64,000 bases of DNA, from contig JAWKUA010000001.1 of assembly GCA_041398785.1 (NCBI GenBank), positions 248,001 to 312,000 of the forward strand, written 5' to 3'. Positions within the stretch are counted from its first letter, which is position 1, and each line of letters opens with the position of its first letter. The translations under genes were made by a program, and so were the position numbers. Under the pieces are notes generated by a model that worked only from the letters and a program-made list of their open reading frames with translations, was not told the DNA's origin and searched no databases. Shown here one piece after another: positions 1-7,659 of the stretch. This stretch comes from Planctomycetaceae bacterium. GTDB lineage: Bacteria; Planctomycetota; Planctomycetia; Planctomycetales; Planctomycetaceae.

Positions 1-134
1 CCCGGTAACGATCTGGCAAGAACGGCCGCGTCCGCGTGAACCAGTCCCAGCTCCCGCTGCAGAAGAGCGGTCGACTGCTGCCGATCGTCGGGCACGGAGA
101 ACACCAGCACTCGAAATGATTCGTTCGTCGGCAT
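1..134 (-). CDS. Hypothetical protein, N-terminal fragment cut by window edge
   Basis: The reverse strand reads open from an ATG at 134 to the window edge, giving 44 residues that begin MPTNESFRVLVFSVPDDRQQ and include RELGLVH. The remainder lies outside the window. The start fits a cytosolic protein with a beta strand followed by a charged helix. I do not recognise the family. It is divergent from nothing nearby; the next gene on this strand (CBS protein) starts upstream at 770 and ends 150 bases before this start, so the two could be co-transcribed. That it is coding rests on its position, strand and composition only. Confidence 0.5.
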   Translation of the reverse strand, partial: MPTNESFRVLVFSVPDDRQQSTALLQRELGLVHADAAVLARSLP

Positions 135-284
135 GGTCGCCTCACGACACACCACAACAGTCTCAGTTACACAACGATCGCGGCGGATTCATCCCTGCGA
201 GCAGAGAACGACAGCCAACCGCCGCCAAGACTTCCAACCCGCCGGCTGCCGCGGCAGAGAATTCAGGCGATTTCCACGTTGCCG

Positions 285-770
285 CTACGTGGCGAACAGC
301 TTCACAAAATCAAATGCGGAGATGATTCCCAGAAGCTGCCGTGACTCATTCAGAACCAACACCCGGTGAACATCGTGGCAGCGCATTTTCCTGGCAACGA
401 CGCGAGCATCCGTGTCGGAAGTGACGGAAATGACGTCCGGCGACATCACGTCCCGAATCTTCGCACTCGGAAGATCATCGATGTCATTCAGCATCCGCAC
501 CGTTTCCCACGACTGATTCTGAGGATCGAAGTAACTTCCCAGCGACTCCGGCTGCCCTTCAGTCGACTCAACGACTTCCTCTTCATACTGCAGGATGTCG
601 GTTGCCGTAATCACCCCGACGACCGTGTCCTGTGCATCAGTCACGGGAAGTCCATGCACATGATGCTCCGTCATCAGCATCAGCGCTTCACGCAGACTGT
701 CATTTTCACTCACAGACACAACATGCGTCTGCATCATTTCCCCGGCAGTGGGCACAGCAGTGACGGTCAT
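285..770 (-). CDS. CBS-domain protein (two CBS domains)
   Basis: A 161-residue protein made almost wholly of a CBS pair: the first domain starts near residue 9 (AGEMMQTHVVSVSENDSLREAL, shown here in part as GEMMQTHVVSV) with HHVHGLPVTD, the second near residue 98 (IRDVMSPDVISVTSDTDARV in the sequence) with HDVHRVLVLNE and LLGIISAFDFV. CBS pairs bind adenosine nucleotides and act as energy sensors, usually in the cytosol; no catalytic domain is attached, so the partner is unknown. I chose the ATG at 770, preceded by CAGGGA, because residues encoded upstream of it in the same frame are basic and low-complexity. The window has no obvious dedicated partner gene. Confidence 0.88.
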   Translation of the reverse strand: MTVTAVPTAGEMMQTHVVSVSENDSLREALMLMTEHHVHGLPVTDAQDTVVGVITATDILQYEEEVVESTEGQPESLGSYFDPQNQSWETVRMLNDIDDLPSAKIRDVMSPDVISVTSDTDARVVARKMRCHDVHRVLVLNESRQLLGIISAFDFVKLFAT

Positions 771-1230
771 CTTACAATCCCTGAAAGTCCGGAACCCGAA
801 ACCTGATGATGGGCGGACACGCACATTTCCCCGGCCTGCGCGCTGGCCGCCAACAGTCAAACACACGCCCGGACAATGCAAACGTCGTTCCCGAACGATC
901 CGTGCTTTCGATGCAGGAACCACCGCGCAGCGCATCATCAGCGGGCTGTGCGAATCTGCACGAAGCGCGCGAATCTGCTCTGCCAGAGACCACGTATGCA
1001 GTCTCGCCGCGGCGGACGCTGATGGTTTTCGCAATTCGTACTTCCGCGAGCCTGAATGCCTCATTTTTTTCTGTTCGCGGTATCACAATCAGGTACTGCG
1101 TTTCGGCTGAAATGTCGCCGTCGGAAACCGCGAGCCTGCGTCGGACTGCCTGACCGCGGCAGGGCTCAATGGTATCATTCGACCCCGAAAGACCTGCGTG
1201 CCACGGAGTTCGGACAAGGGATTACAGACA
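771..1230. other. Intergenic, divergent promoter region
   Basis: This 460-base stretch separates the divergent CBS and HPP genes. Open frames here lack family motifs and look like chance. TGGTATCAT near 1170-1178 resembles an extended -10 element on the plus strand, about 50 bases before the HPP start, but no convincing -35 box was found. Otherwise nothing was seen. Confidence 0.4.
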
Positions 1231-1884
1231 ATGCGAAGCGACGGACGCCACGTGCTGGCATCGCGATGGACTCGGCTTGCGAAGGATGCCGAACGCGCGT
1301 TTTTTGAAATCGAACAGGCCGACCGCTGGCAGGCAGCCGTCGTGAACGGCACGATCGCCGGAGCCGCGGTCGCTCTGATCGCGTGGCTGTTGACCACGCT
1401 GGAGGAAGGGGACCTGCTGGTGTTTGCCTGCCTGGGATCTTCGGCCGCGTCCGTCGTCTTCGCGCCGCTGGCAAAGACCAACAGCCTGAGAACCATTGTC
1501 TCCGCCTACGTCATCGCCTCCGTCATCTGTGTGCTGCTGTTTCCCGTACATCGACTGGGCTGGGTGCCGCTGCCGGTGCAGTGCTTTCTTGCGGTGGGCG
1601 GACCGATCGCGCTGATGCGGCTGACCGACACGATGCACCCGGCGGCCATCGGAAGTGCGCTGGCGTTTATCATTTATGACCGGCCGCCTCAGCACCTGGT
1701 GATGCTGCTATTGGCCATCGTCGGCCTGCTGACGATCGTCAAGATTCTGGCTTACGTCTACCTGGAAGACCTGCGGTTTCGTGATTTCGGCCGTGAGTTC
1801 CGCCGCGACTACTACGGCCAGGAAATGCTGGTGACTGTCGTCAGGGGACAAGCCAGTCCGTCGGAAACCGGTGAGTCGCCGTGA
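1231..1884 (+). CDS. HPP family integral membrane protein
   Basis: A 217-residue protein with a charged N-terminus (about 35 residues) followed by a compact bundle of hydrophobic segments at roughly 37-55, 62-80, 88-106, 112-128 and 145-165, then a soluble charged tail. The second half of the bundle carries DTMHPAAIGSALAF, which matches the His-Pro-Pro type signature that gives the HPP family its name (here HPA). HPP proteins are membrane proteins; some cyanobacterial and plastid members have been linked to nitrite transport, but this cannot be assumed here. The ATG at 1231 is preceded by AAGGG; a GTG 33 bases upstream is an alternative. The stop overlaps the start of the HisA-like gene (TGATG), so they are translationally coupled. 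Confidence 0.8.
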   Translation: MRSDGRHVLASRWTRLAKDAERAFFEIEQADRWQAAVVNGTIAGAAVALIAWLLTTLEEGDLLVFACLGSSAASVVFAPLAKTNSLRTIVSAYVIASVICVLLFPVHRLGWVPLPVQCFLAVGGPIALMRLTDTMHPAAIGSALAFIIYDRPPQHLVMLLLAIVGLLTIVKILAYVYLEDLRFRDFGREFRRDYYGQEMLVTVVRGQASPSETGESP

Positions 1885-2624
1885 TGGAGATCATTCCTGT
1901 TCTGGACATCATGAACGGCGTCGTTGTCCACGGTGTCGCGGGAGAACGGAGCACCTATCGTCCGATTCTCAGCCCGCTGACGTCATCGCAGGATCCTTCG
2001 GCGATCCTGCAGGCGATTCGCCAGACGTTCGGGCTTCAGAAGTTCTACGTTGCGGATCTGAACGGGCTTCAGCAGCAGCCGGTCAACCGCCGTGAAATCT
2101 CCGGACTCGCCAGCCAGTGCCAATCGTTGATTGTCGACCGAGGCGTGCGCGGCGCAGGCGACATTGAAGAACTGCTGGAACTTGATGTTGCGCAGGTCGT
2201 GATCGCTCTGGAGACTCTGCCCGGACCGGAAGCGGCCGGCGATTTTGTCTCAGCGTTCGGAAACGACCGGCTGATTCTGAGCCTCGATCTGAAGCACGGA
2301 CGTCCGGTGACGCCCTGCGCCGCCTGGGTCGACAGAACTCCCGGCGACATTGCGTCGGAACTCATCGACATTGGTTTTCGCGAATTCATCGTGCTGGATA
2401 TCGCCGGCGTTGGCGTCGATAACGGTGTCACTACGTCCGGCCTGTGCCGCAGAATCAGACAACGGATGCCGGCCGGACGAATCATCACCGGCGGCGGCGT
2501 GCGCGGACCGGCCGACCTGGAATTCCTTCGCGACGAGGGACTCGACGGGGTTCTGGTCGCGTCCGCACTACATCACGGGCGACTCACGGCGGCGGACGTT
2601 GCCGCTTTGTCAGCGGAGACATGA
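1884..2624 (+). CDS. HisA/HisF-like TIM-barrel protein
   Basis: A 246-residue protein starting MEIIPVLDIMNGVVVHGV, which parallels the HisA/HisF beginning (I-P-x-x-D-hydrophobic). Other HisA-like features are FYVADLNGL, LILSLDLKHGRPV, IVLDIAGVGVDNG and the phosphate-loop strand RIITGGGVRGPADLEFL. Canonical HisA isomerises ProFAR in histidine synthesis. This version diverges around the catalytic loops and no other his gene is nearby, so it is more likely a HisA-related paralogue of the kind found in archaea and in bacteria with tetrahydromethanopterin C1 pathways. That pathway link is inference. The ATG at 1884 overlaps the stop of the HPP gene, and its stop abuts the DUF455 start, so the three form one operon. 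Confidence 0.75.
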   Translation: MEIIPVLDIMNGVVVHGVAGERSTYRPILSPLTSSQDPSAILQAIRQTFGLQKFYVADLNGLQQQPVNRREISGLASQCQSLIVDRGVRGAGDIEELLELDVAQVVIALETLPGPEAAGDFVSAFGNDRLILSLDLKHGRPVTPCAAWVDRTPGDIASELIDIGFREFIVLDIAGVGVDNGVTTSGLCRRIRQRMPAGRIITGGGVRGPADLEFLRDEGLDGVLVASALHHGRLTAADVAALSAET

Positions 2625-3470
2625 ATGGAACTTCGAAGCTTCGCCGAACGTGTCCTGTTTTCCGAGTCACTCGCGCAGAAGCTGCAGCGCGACGACAGTG
2701 CGTTCACGGATGCTGTTCCCGGTCCACCCGTCCGAGTCGCAGTGCCCGCGCGACCGGACAATCTGCAGTTCGCGCCGCGCCGGACGGCTCCCGCCATGCC
2801 GAAACCCGCATCGTTTGCCGACCCGGCCCGACGCGCGGTCGCTCACCACATCATGGCCAACCACGAACTGCAGGCTCTGGAAGTCATGGCCATGATTCTG
2901 CTGGCCTTCCCCGAAGCACATCCGGAGTTTCGGCAGGGACTGGGCCGGGTCATGATTGACGAACAGCGGCACACCAGGATGCACGCCCAGCGCTGCGAAG
3001 AACTCGGACTGCAATTCGGCGACCTGCCGGTGAACTGTTACATCTGGAGCAAGGCCGCCGAATACACAACGGTTCTGCAATACATCGCCGGGTTGCCGCT
3101 GGTGTTCGAAGGTCGCAATCTGGATCACACCGTTGAGTTTGAAAACCATTTTCGAACTGCAGGCGACCGTCGAAGCGCGGCGATCATGCGAGCGATCCAC
3201 AAGGACGAAATCCGCCATGTGGAATTCGGCATGACCTGGCTGCGAAGGCTGAAACCACCGGAACTGACAGACTTCGAAGCCTGGCAACAAAACCTTCTGT
3301 GGCCCATCCGCCCGTCCAAAGCCATCGGCGACCAGTTTCAAAAGGACGCCCGCCTGCAGGCGGGAATGTCGCCGGAGTTCATCGATCAACTGGTTCACTG
3401 GTCCGAATCCGACGCTGACCCTATCGCGAATGAACCGACTCGTTGGTCGGCGGGCGACGATGGCACATGA
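2625..3470 (+). CDS. DUF455 family ferritin-like protein
   Basis: A 281-residue protein whose start codon directly follows the stop of the HisA-like gene. It shows the helical ferritin-like signature of DUF455: HELQALEVMA near residue 82, DEQRHTRMHAQRCEELG near 108, a central FEGRNLD and KDEIRHVEFGMTWL near 193. The Glu and His residues in these motifs would coordinate a di-iron centre. The family is distantly related to the tRNA hydroxylase MiaE, but its substrate is not known. The first 55 residues are proline-rich and probably a linker. Its coupling with the HisA-like gene hints at a shared oxidative or cofactor pathway. Confidence 0.85.
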   Translation: MELRSFAERVLFSESLAQKLQRDDSAFTDAVPGPPVRVAVPARPDNLQFAPRRTAPAMPKPASFADPARRAVAHHIMANHELQALEVMAMILLAFPEAHPEFRQGLGRVMIDEQRHTRMHAQRCEELGLQFGDLPVNCYIWSKAAEYTTVLQYIAGLPLVFEGRNLDHTVEFENHFRTAGDRRSAAIMRAIHKDEIRHVEFGMTWLRRLKPPELTDFEAWQQNLLWPIRPSKAIGDQFQKDARLQAGMSPEFIDQLVHWSESDADPIANEPTRWSAGDDGT

Positions 3471-3637
3471 CATGTGGCCTTTGTGTTAAGAATCAGTGAA
3501 CCACTCAATCCAGTCGTTGCCTGCACGTTGAACTCCGGGCTAAGGTCACGACGGGTTTTCCCGATCGCAACGAGTTTGCCGATTCTGTGGCAGTTCCCGA
3601 TCGGAGCGAGGGATTCTTTACAAAGGGCCATTTCGAA

Positions 3638-4294
3638 ATGCTGAGACCCCGTTTGGCAGCCGCAATTCTGCTTGCCGCTGCAATGCTCGCCCCACAATGC
3701 AGCCGGGCAGACATTATTGCAATCAGTTCGTCAACTGGCGGGATGTCTCTTCTGCCGACTGCCGCAACGCTTGGATTTGAATTCACTCCAACGGTGAATA
3801 TCGCCGTGACACAGCTTGGAGTGTTTGACGTGGACGGTGACGGACTCGCCGAATCGCATGACGTTGGCATCTGGCGAGCCAGCGACATGGCACTACTGGC
3901 ATCGGATACCATTGCGGTCGGTACTGGCGCATTGCTCGACCCGTCAGGTTTCCGTTTTACATCGTTAGCAAGCTCAGTGCAGTTGTCTGCCGGTACGGTG
4001 TACCGGATTGGTGCACTTTACACGACAGCACTCGACGAGCTTCGCGGCACGACGATTACCGTTGATTCACGAATACAAATCACGGACGTCAACAATGGCG
4101 TGGCAGGCACTCCCACTGTGTTTCATGAGGGAGGGGTCCTTTCGTTTCCAGAAGCCGCCGGAGGTTTTCAGCGAACGAACGTCAATTTCGCGTTCACAGC
4201 GGTTCCGGAACCGTCATCGGTCGCCCTGCTGCTCATCGGTGCAGTTCTGGTGGTGGGCGTGCATCGGCGAAAGATGTCACGCGCTGCCGAATAA
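3638..4294 (+). CDS. PEP-CTERM sorting-domain surface protein
   Basis: A 218-residue exported protein. The N-terminus MLRPRLAAAILLAAAMLA is a signal peptide, ending near CSRAD. The middle is beta-rich, with LGFEFTPTVNIAVTQLGVFD, a short acidic DVDGDGLAESHDVGIW loop that may bind calcium, and VYRIGALY, resembling DUF4082-type surface modules. The C-terminus has VPEPSSVALLLIGA, then a hydrophobic stretch and HRRK, the PEP-CTERM signal recognised by an exosortase and left on the cell surface. The ATG at 3638 has AAAGGG upstream; the longer frame would put a non-signal segment before the signal peptide. No exosortase gene lies in the window. Confidence 0.88.
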   Translation: MLRPRLAAAILLAAAMLAPQCSRADIIAISSSTGGMSLLPTAATLGFEFTPTVNIAVTQLGVFDVDGDGLAESHDVGIWRASDMALLASDTIAVGTGALLDPSGFRFTSLASSVQLSAGTVYRIGALYTTALDELRGTTITVDSRIQITDVNNGVAGTPTVFHEGGVLSFPEAAGGFQRTNVNFAFTAVPEPSSVALLLIGAVLVVGVHRRKMSRAAE

Positions 4295-4400
4295 GGAATG
4301 CTGGTTCGCTCAGATACCGGTTTGTCTCGTCCATTTTGCGCATCCCTGATTCACCCGACGTTTCACTTTCTGCTTTCGTCCTGAATTTCAACGGAGTGCC

Positions 4401-5657
4401 ATGGTGACTTCGGCGACACGTGACGGTTCAAAAAAACGGGGTGGGTTTACGCTGATCGAGTTGCTGGTCGTGATCAGCATTATCGCGATTCTGATGGCGC
4501 TCATTCTGCCGGCGATTCAGTCCGCTCGGGAAGCGGCACGAAGCACGCAGTGCAAGAACAACCTGCGGCAGATCGGTGTTGCCCTGTACGCCTGGAGCGA
4601 CACGCAGCCCAACAGCGCCCTGTGTTCCGGGGCTTTTGACCTGAAGCGAGATGGCGACCCGACGCTGTACGGCTGGATTTCGGACGTCCAGAAGGTCAAG
4701 GGCGGAATCGTTGCAGACATGTTGTGTCCTTCCAGCGTCTTGAAGGGTGCCGAAAAGCTGAACGACATGATCGGGGGCACGCCGACGTCAAACGGATCCA
4801 ACGCGCCGGCGAACCGCGTCGGCGTTGGTCCGTTCAACCGGCTTAGTGCCGGCTATTTGACGGCAAAATACAGCGGCAACACCTACACCAACCTTCTGTT
4901 TCTGACTCGGGCGGCAGTCCGAGACGGCTTCAATACGAACTACGCGTCGAGCTGGCACATGGTCCGCAGCGGGCTGCTTCTTACCAATGACGCGTTGTCG
5001 ACACTTGTGGCTTTGGGAAAGGACTGCAAAGACTTCGAAAAGTCCAGGGGGCCACTGACCCAGCAACAGGTTGCAAAGGCAGATGTTCCCGGCAGTTCCA
5101 TACCGCTGCTGGCCGATGCCGCGCCGGGCGACGCCAGCGAGGCGATCCTGAGCCACACGATCGACTCGAACCGCGGACTGACCGCCGGTGCCCGTCTGTG
5201 CGAATCGTTCAACGACGGTCCCGCGCGTGTGACGGGCGACAGTATCGAGATCATGGATACTGACAACTTCGATCTGCCTGTTGCCGGAATCCCGGTGGCA
5301 AGTCTGATTCCGCTCAGGTTTCCACAGGTCGGCGAAGCTGTGGGTTCGCCTGCATTTCCGACGTCGGACTATGCACCGGATCCCAGCGGAGTTGGTCTGG
5401 TCCTGCAGGACACCCGCGACTTTTTCGCACAGCATGGTAGTGCCGGAAATATGCTGATGGCCGACGGCAGCGTCAAAGTTCTTCGAGATCTGAACGGTGA
5501 TGGCTACTTCAATCCCGGCTTCCCGGTGACCCCGGCCTTCACTCTCGCCGGTGACGGGTACACCAGCAACGTCACCGAAGTTGATTCGTTTGACGTTTAC
5601 TTTGGCGTGGAGCTGAGCGTCGAAAGCCTGGCGAAGATCAACTTCGAAAGTCCGTAG
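4401..5657 (+). CDS. DUF1559 prepilin-like secreted protein (copy 1)
   Basis: A 418-residue protein with a basic leader (SKKRG), then GFTLIELLVVISIIAILMA, the class III/type IV prepilin cleavage site and hydrophobic helix, followed by QCKNNLRQIGVALYAW. The C-terminal part carries FFAQHGSAGNMLMADGSVKV, typical of DUF1559 proteins, which are strongly expanded in planctomycetes. The prepilin peptidase would cut after the Gly, and the protein would sit in the membrane or form a pseudopilus-like fibre. Its function is unknown. The second copy 600 bases downstream is clearly homologous along its full length. The start ATG at 4401 gives a leader of usual length. Confidence 0.93.
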   Translation: MVTSATRDGSKKRGGFTLIELLVVISIIAILMALILPAIQSAREAARSTQCKNNLRQIGVALYAWSDTQPNSALCSGAFDLKRDGDPTLYGWISDVQKVKGGIVADMLCPSSVLKGAEKLNDMIGGTPTSNGSNAPANRVGVGPFNRLSAGYLTAKYSGNTYTNLLFLTRAAVRDGFNTNYASSWHMVRSGLLLTNDALSTLVALGKDCKDFEKSRGPLTQQQVAKADVPGSSIPLLADAAPGDASEAILSHTIDSNRGLTAGARLCESFNDGPARVTGDSIEIMDTDNFDLPVAGIPVASLIPLRFPQVGEAVGSPAFPTSDYAPDPSGVGLVLQDTRDFFAQHGSAGNMLMADGSVKVLRDLNGDGYFNPGFPVTPAFTLAGDGYTSNVTEVDSFDVYFGVELSVESLAKINFESP

Positions 5658-6266
5658 CCGTAGCCGTGCTTCCGGCGCGATCACCGGGCTGATTTCCTGT
5701 ACGAAGAACGATTCTGCAAGCCTGGCGATCGCTTCACCGGATTGTGACATCCCTGCCTCATACCCCAGCCGTGCCCAGTTCCTGGCGATGCCGTTGACGT
5801 GCATCGGACGAATTCCGCATATGCACACTGTCTTCGCAGAGTCTTCACACAACCTTCATCTGTGAAGCCAGAATCCCGCCAGTCAGCATGTCAGCAAGTG
5901 CGTTGCCGACAGACCGGCTGCACAACACGCAGCGTAATTGAATCATCAGGGGGCGCAGTTTGCGGTCGTCGCGGGGATCGGAGTTTTGAAGTCGCAGAAT
6001 CGGCAGTTTGCCGGATTTCGCGTTTGCTTCATCAAGCCTTCGCATCCCCGTTCAAGAATCCGCTCGCTGCGAACTGAGTTGCAGCAGATGTCGGGGTGGC
6101 CTCCCGGACAAATGACTGCTCAGACATCCGTTGACGCGTCCTGATAAGTGACGCCGCGACGGGGTGAACTGGCTCGGGAATTTACCGGTAGAACTGTTGT
6201 GTGGAAGGTTTCGGGAAGATTTTGTTTCACCTGGAATTTGTTTCAATCAGGAAAGGTACGAAGAAC
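5658..6266. other. Long intergenic gap between DUF1559 paralogues
   Basis: These 609 bases contain no confident gene. A 66-codon minus-strand frame at 5845-6045 starts with ATG and reads MRRLDEANAKSGKLPILRL, which is charged and not absurd as protein, but it has no recognised motif and only a weak ribosome site. The end of the gap (AGGAAAGG at 6249-6256) is the ribosome binding site of the second DUF1559 gene. No terminator follows the first copy, so a shared transcript is possible. Confidence 0.35.
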
Positions 6267-7511
6267 GTGAAAAGGACAACACTGAAGAAGGCCGCACGTC
6301 GCGGTTTTACGCTGATCGAGCTGCTGGTCGTGATCAGCATCATTGCCATTCTGATGGCTTTGATTCTGCCGGCCATTCAGTCGGCTCGTGAAGCGGCACG
6401 GAGCACTCAATGTAAGAACAATCTGCGACAGATCGGCATCGCTCTGTACGCATGGAGCGACACTCAGCCAAACAACGCACTGTGTTCCGGGGCGTTTGAC
6501 CTGAAGCGTGACGGCGATGTCACGCTGTATGGCTGGATTGCAGACGTCAGCAAAGTGAAGGGCGGTTTGATTGGAGACATGCTGTGTCCGTCGAACACGC
6601 TGAGAGGTATCGAAAAGCTGAACGACATGATCGGCACAACGAATACCTCGAACAGCTCGAATGCTCCGGCAAATCGCGTCGGTGTCGGACCGTTCTATGA
6701 AGTGAGCACCAACGGGACCACGAATTATCGCGGAAATGCCTACACAACGCGGCTCGCACTGACACAGGCTGCCGTACGCGACGGTTTCAACACGAACTAT
6801 GCATCGAGCTGGCACATGGTTCGCGGCGGTCTGATCCTGTCCAATGACACATTGAACAACCTGGTCGCTTACGGACTGGATTGCAAAGACTTTGAAAAGT
6901 CACGCGGTCCGTTGACGCAGCCACAGGTGTCCAAGGCATCTGTCCCCGGCAGCTCCATTCCGCTTCTGGCGGACGCGGCTCCCGGAGATGCCAGCGAAGC
7001 CATTCTCAGCGACACTATCGATGCTGAAGCCGGCTTGGCTGCGGGTGCCCGCCTGTGCGAATCGTTCAATGACGGTCCCGCCCGAGTGACAGGTGACAGC
7101 ATTGAAATCATGGACGCCAGCAACTTTGGCCAGGCACCACCGGCAGGCGTTGCAATGTCGAACATCATTCCTATCAGGTACCCGCAGGTTGGCGAAGCCG
7201 TTGGTTCGACTGCCTTCCCGGTTTCGACTTATGCACGCGACCCCAGCGGTGTCGGCCTGGTTCTGCAGGACACTCGCGACTTCTTTGCTCAGCACGGCGC
7301 TGCCGCGAATGTGCTGATGGCTGACGGCAGTGTGAAGGTGCTGCGTGACCTGAATGGCGACAAGTACTTCAATCCGGGATTTCCTGTCACCTCCGGCTTC
7401 ACTCTTGCCGGCGACGGGTACACCAGCAACGTCACCGAAGTGGATTCGTTCGATGTCTTCTTTGGTGTTGAACTGGACCTGAGCACGATCGAAAAGGTCA
7501 ACTTCGAGTGA
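6267..7511 (+). CDS. DUF1559 prepilin-like secreted protein (copy 2)
   Basis: A 414-residue paralogue of the upstream DUF1559 protein. It has a basic leader KRTTLKKAARR, then GFTLIELLVVISIIAILMA, QCKNNLRQIGIALYAW, a middle region largely colinear with copy 1 (for example ASSWHMVR and DCKDFEKSRGPLTQ), and the C-terminal HGAAANVLMADGSVKVLRDL. I chose GTG at 6267: it follows AGGAAAGG by ten bases and gives a leader like other planctomycete prepilins, whereas the frame upstream has no ATG. The copies diverge most around residues 125-150, a candidate surface region. A strong terminator follows at 7619-7658. Confidence 0.92.
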   Translation: MKRTTLKKAARRGFTLIELLVVISIIAILMALILPAIQSAREAARSTQCKNNLRQIGIALYAWSDTQPNNALCSGAFDLKRDGDVTLYGWIADVSKVKGGLIGDMLCPSNTLRGIEKLNDMIGTTNTSNSSNAPANRVGVGPFYEVSTNGTTNYRGNAYTTRLALTQAAVRDGFNTNYASSWHMVRGGLILSNDTLNNLVAYGLDCKDFEKSRGPLTQPQVSKASVPGSSIPLLADAAPGDASEAILSDTIDAEAGLAAGARLCESFNDGPARVTGDSIEIMDASNFGQAPPAGVAMSNIIPIRYPQVGEAVGSTAFPVSTYARDPSGVGLVLQDTRDFFAQHGAAANVLMADGSVKVLRDLNGDKYFNPGFPVTSGFTLAGDGYTSNVTEVDSFDVFFGVELDLSTIEKVNFE

Positions 7512-7618
7512 CCATAGTCGCTGACTGGCCGGAGCCGGATCGTTTCGTGTCGCGTCCTTCGGCGCGGCGAGATCGATTGCAGTTTCGGCACCCTGCAGAC
7601 AGCACCGTGAAAATTGGC

Positions 7619-7658
7619 GGCCGGTCACTGAGTTTCCGCTCGGTGACCGGCCTTTTCT
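7619..7658 (+). terminator. Intrinsic terminator after second DUF1559 gene
   Basis: A perfect 10-bp stem (GGCCGGTCAC with GTGACCGGCC at 7643-7652) extends through a T-G wobble and GAG/CTC to a six-base loop, then runs into TTTTCT. This is a textbook rho-independent terminator. It ends just before the start codon of the next gene, so the propeller gene must have its own promoter inside or very near the hairpin, or be expressed by readthrough. Confidence 0.9.
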
Positions 7659-7659
7659 C

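Noticed and set aside
1884..2624. Canonical histidine-synthesis hisA
   Set aside because: The fold is HisA-like but the catalytic loops differ, and no other his gene is nearby, so the gene symbol was not assigned.
4788..5852. 354-codon minus-strand open frame
   Set aside because: Antisense to the first DUF1559 gene, Arg/Val/His-rich, no motif.
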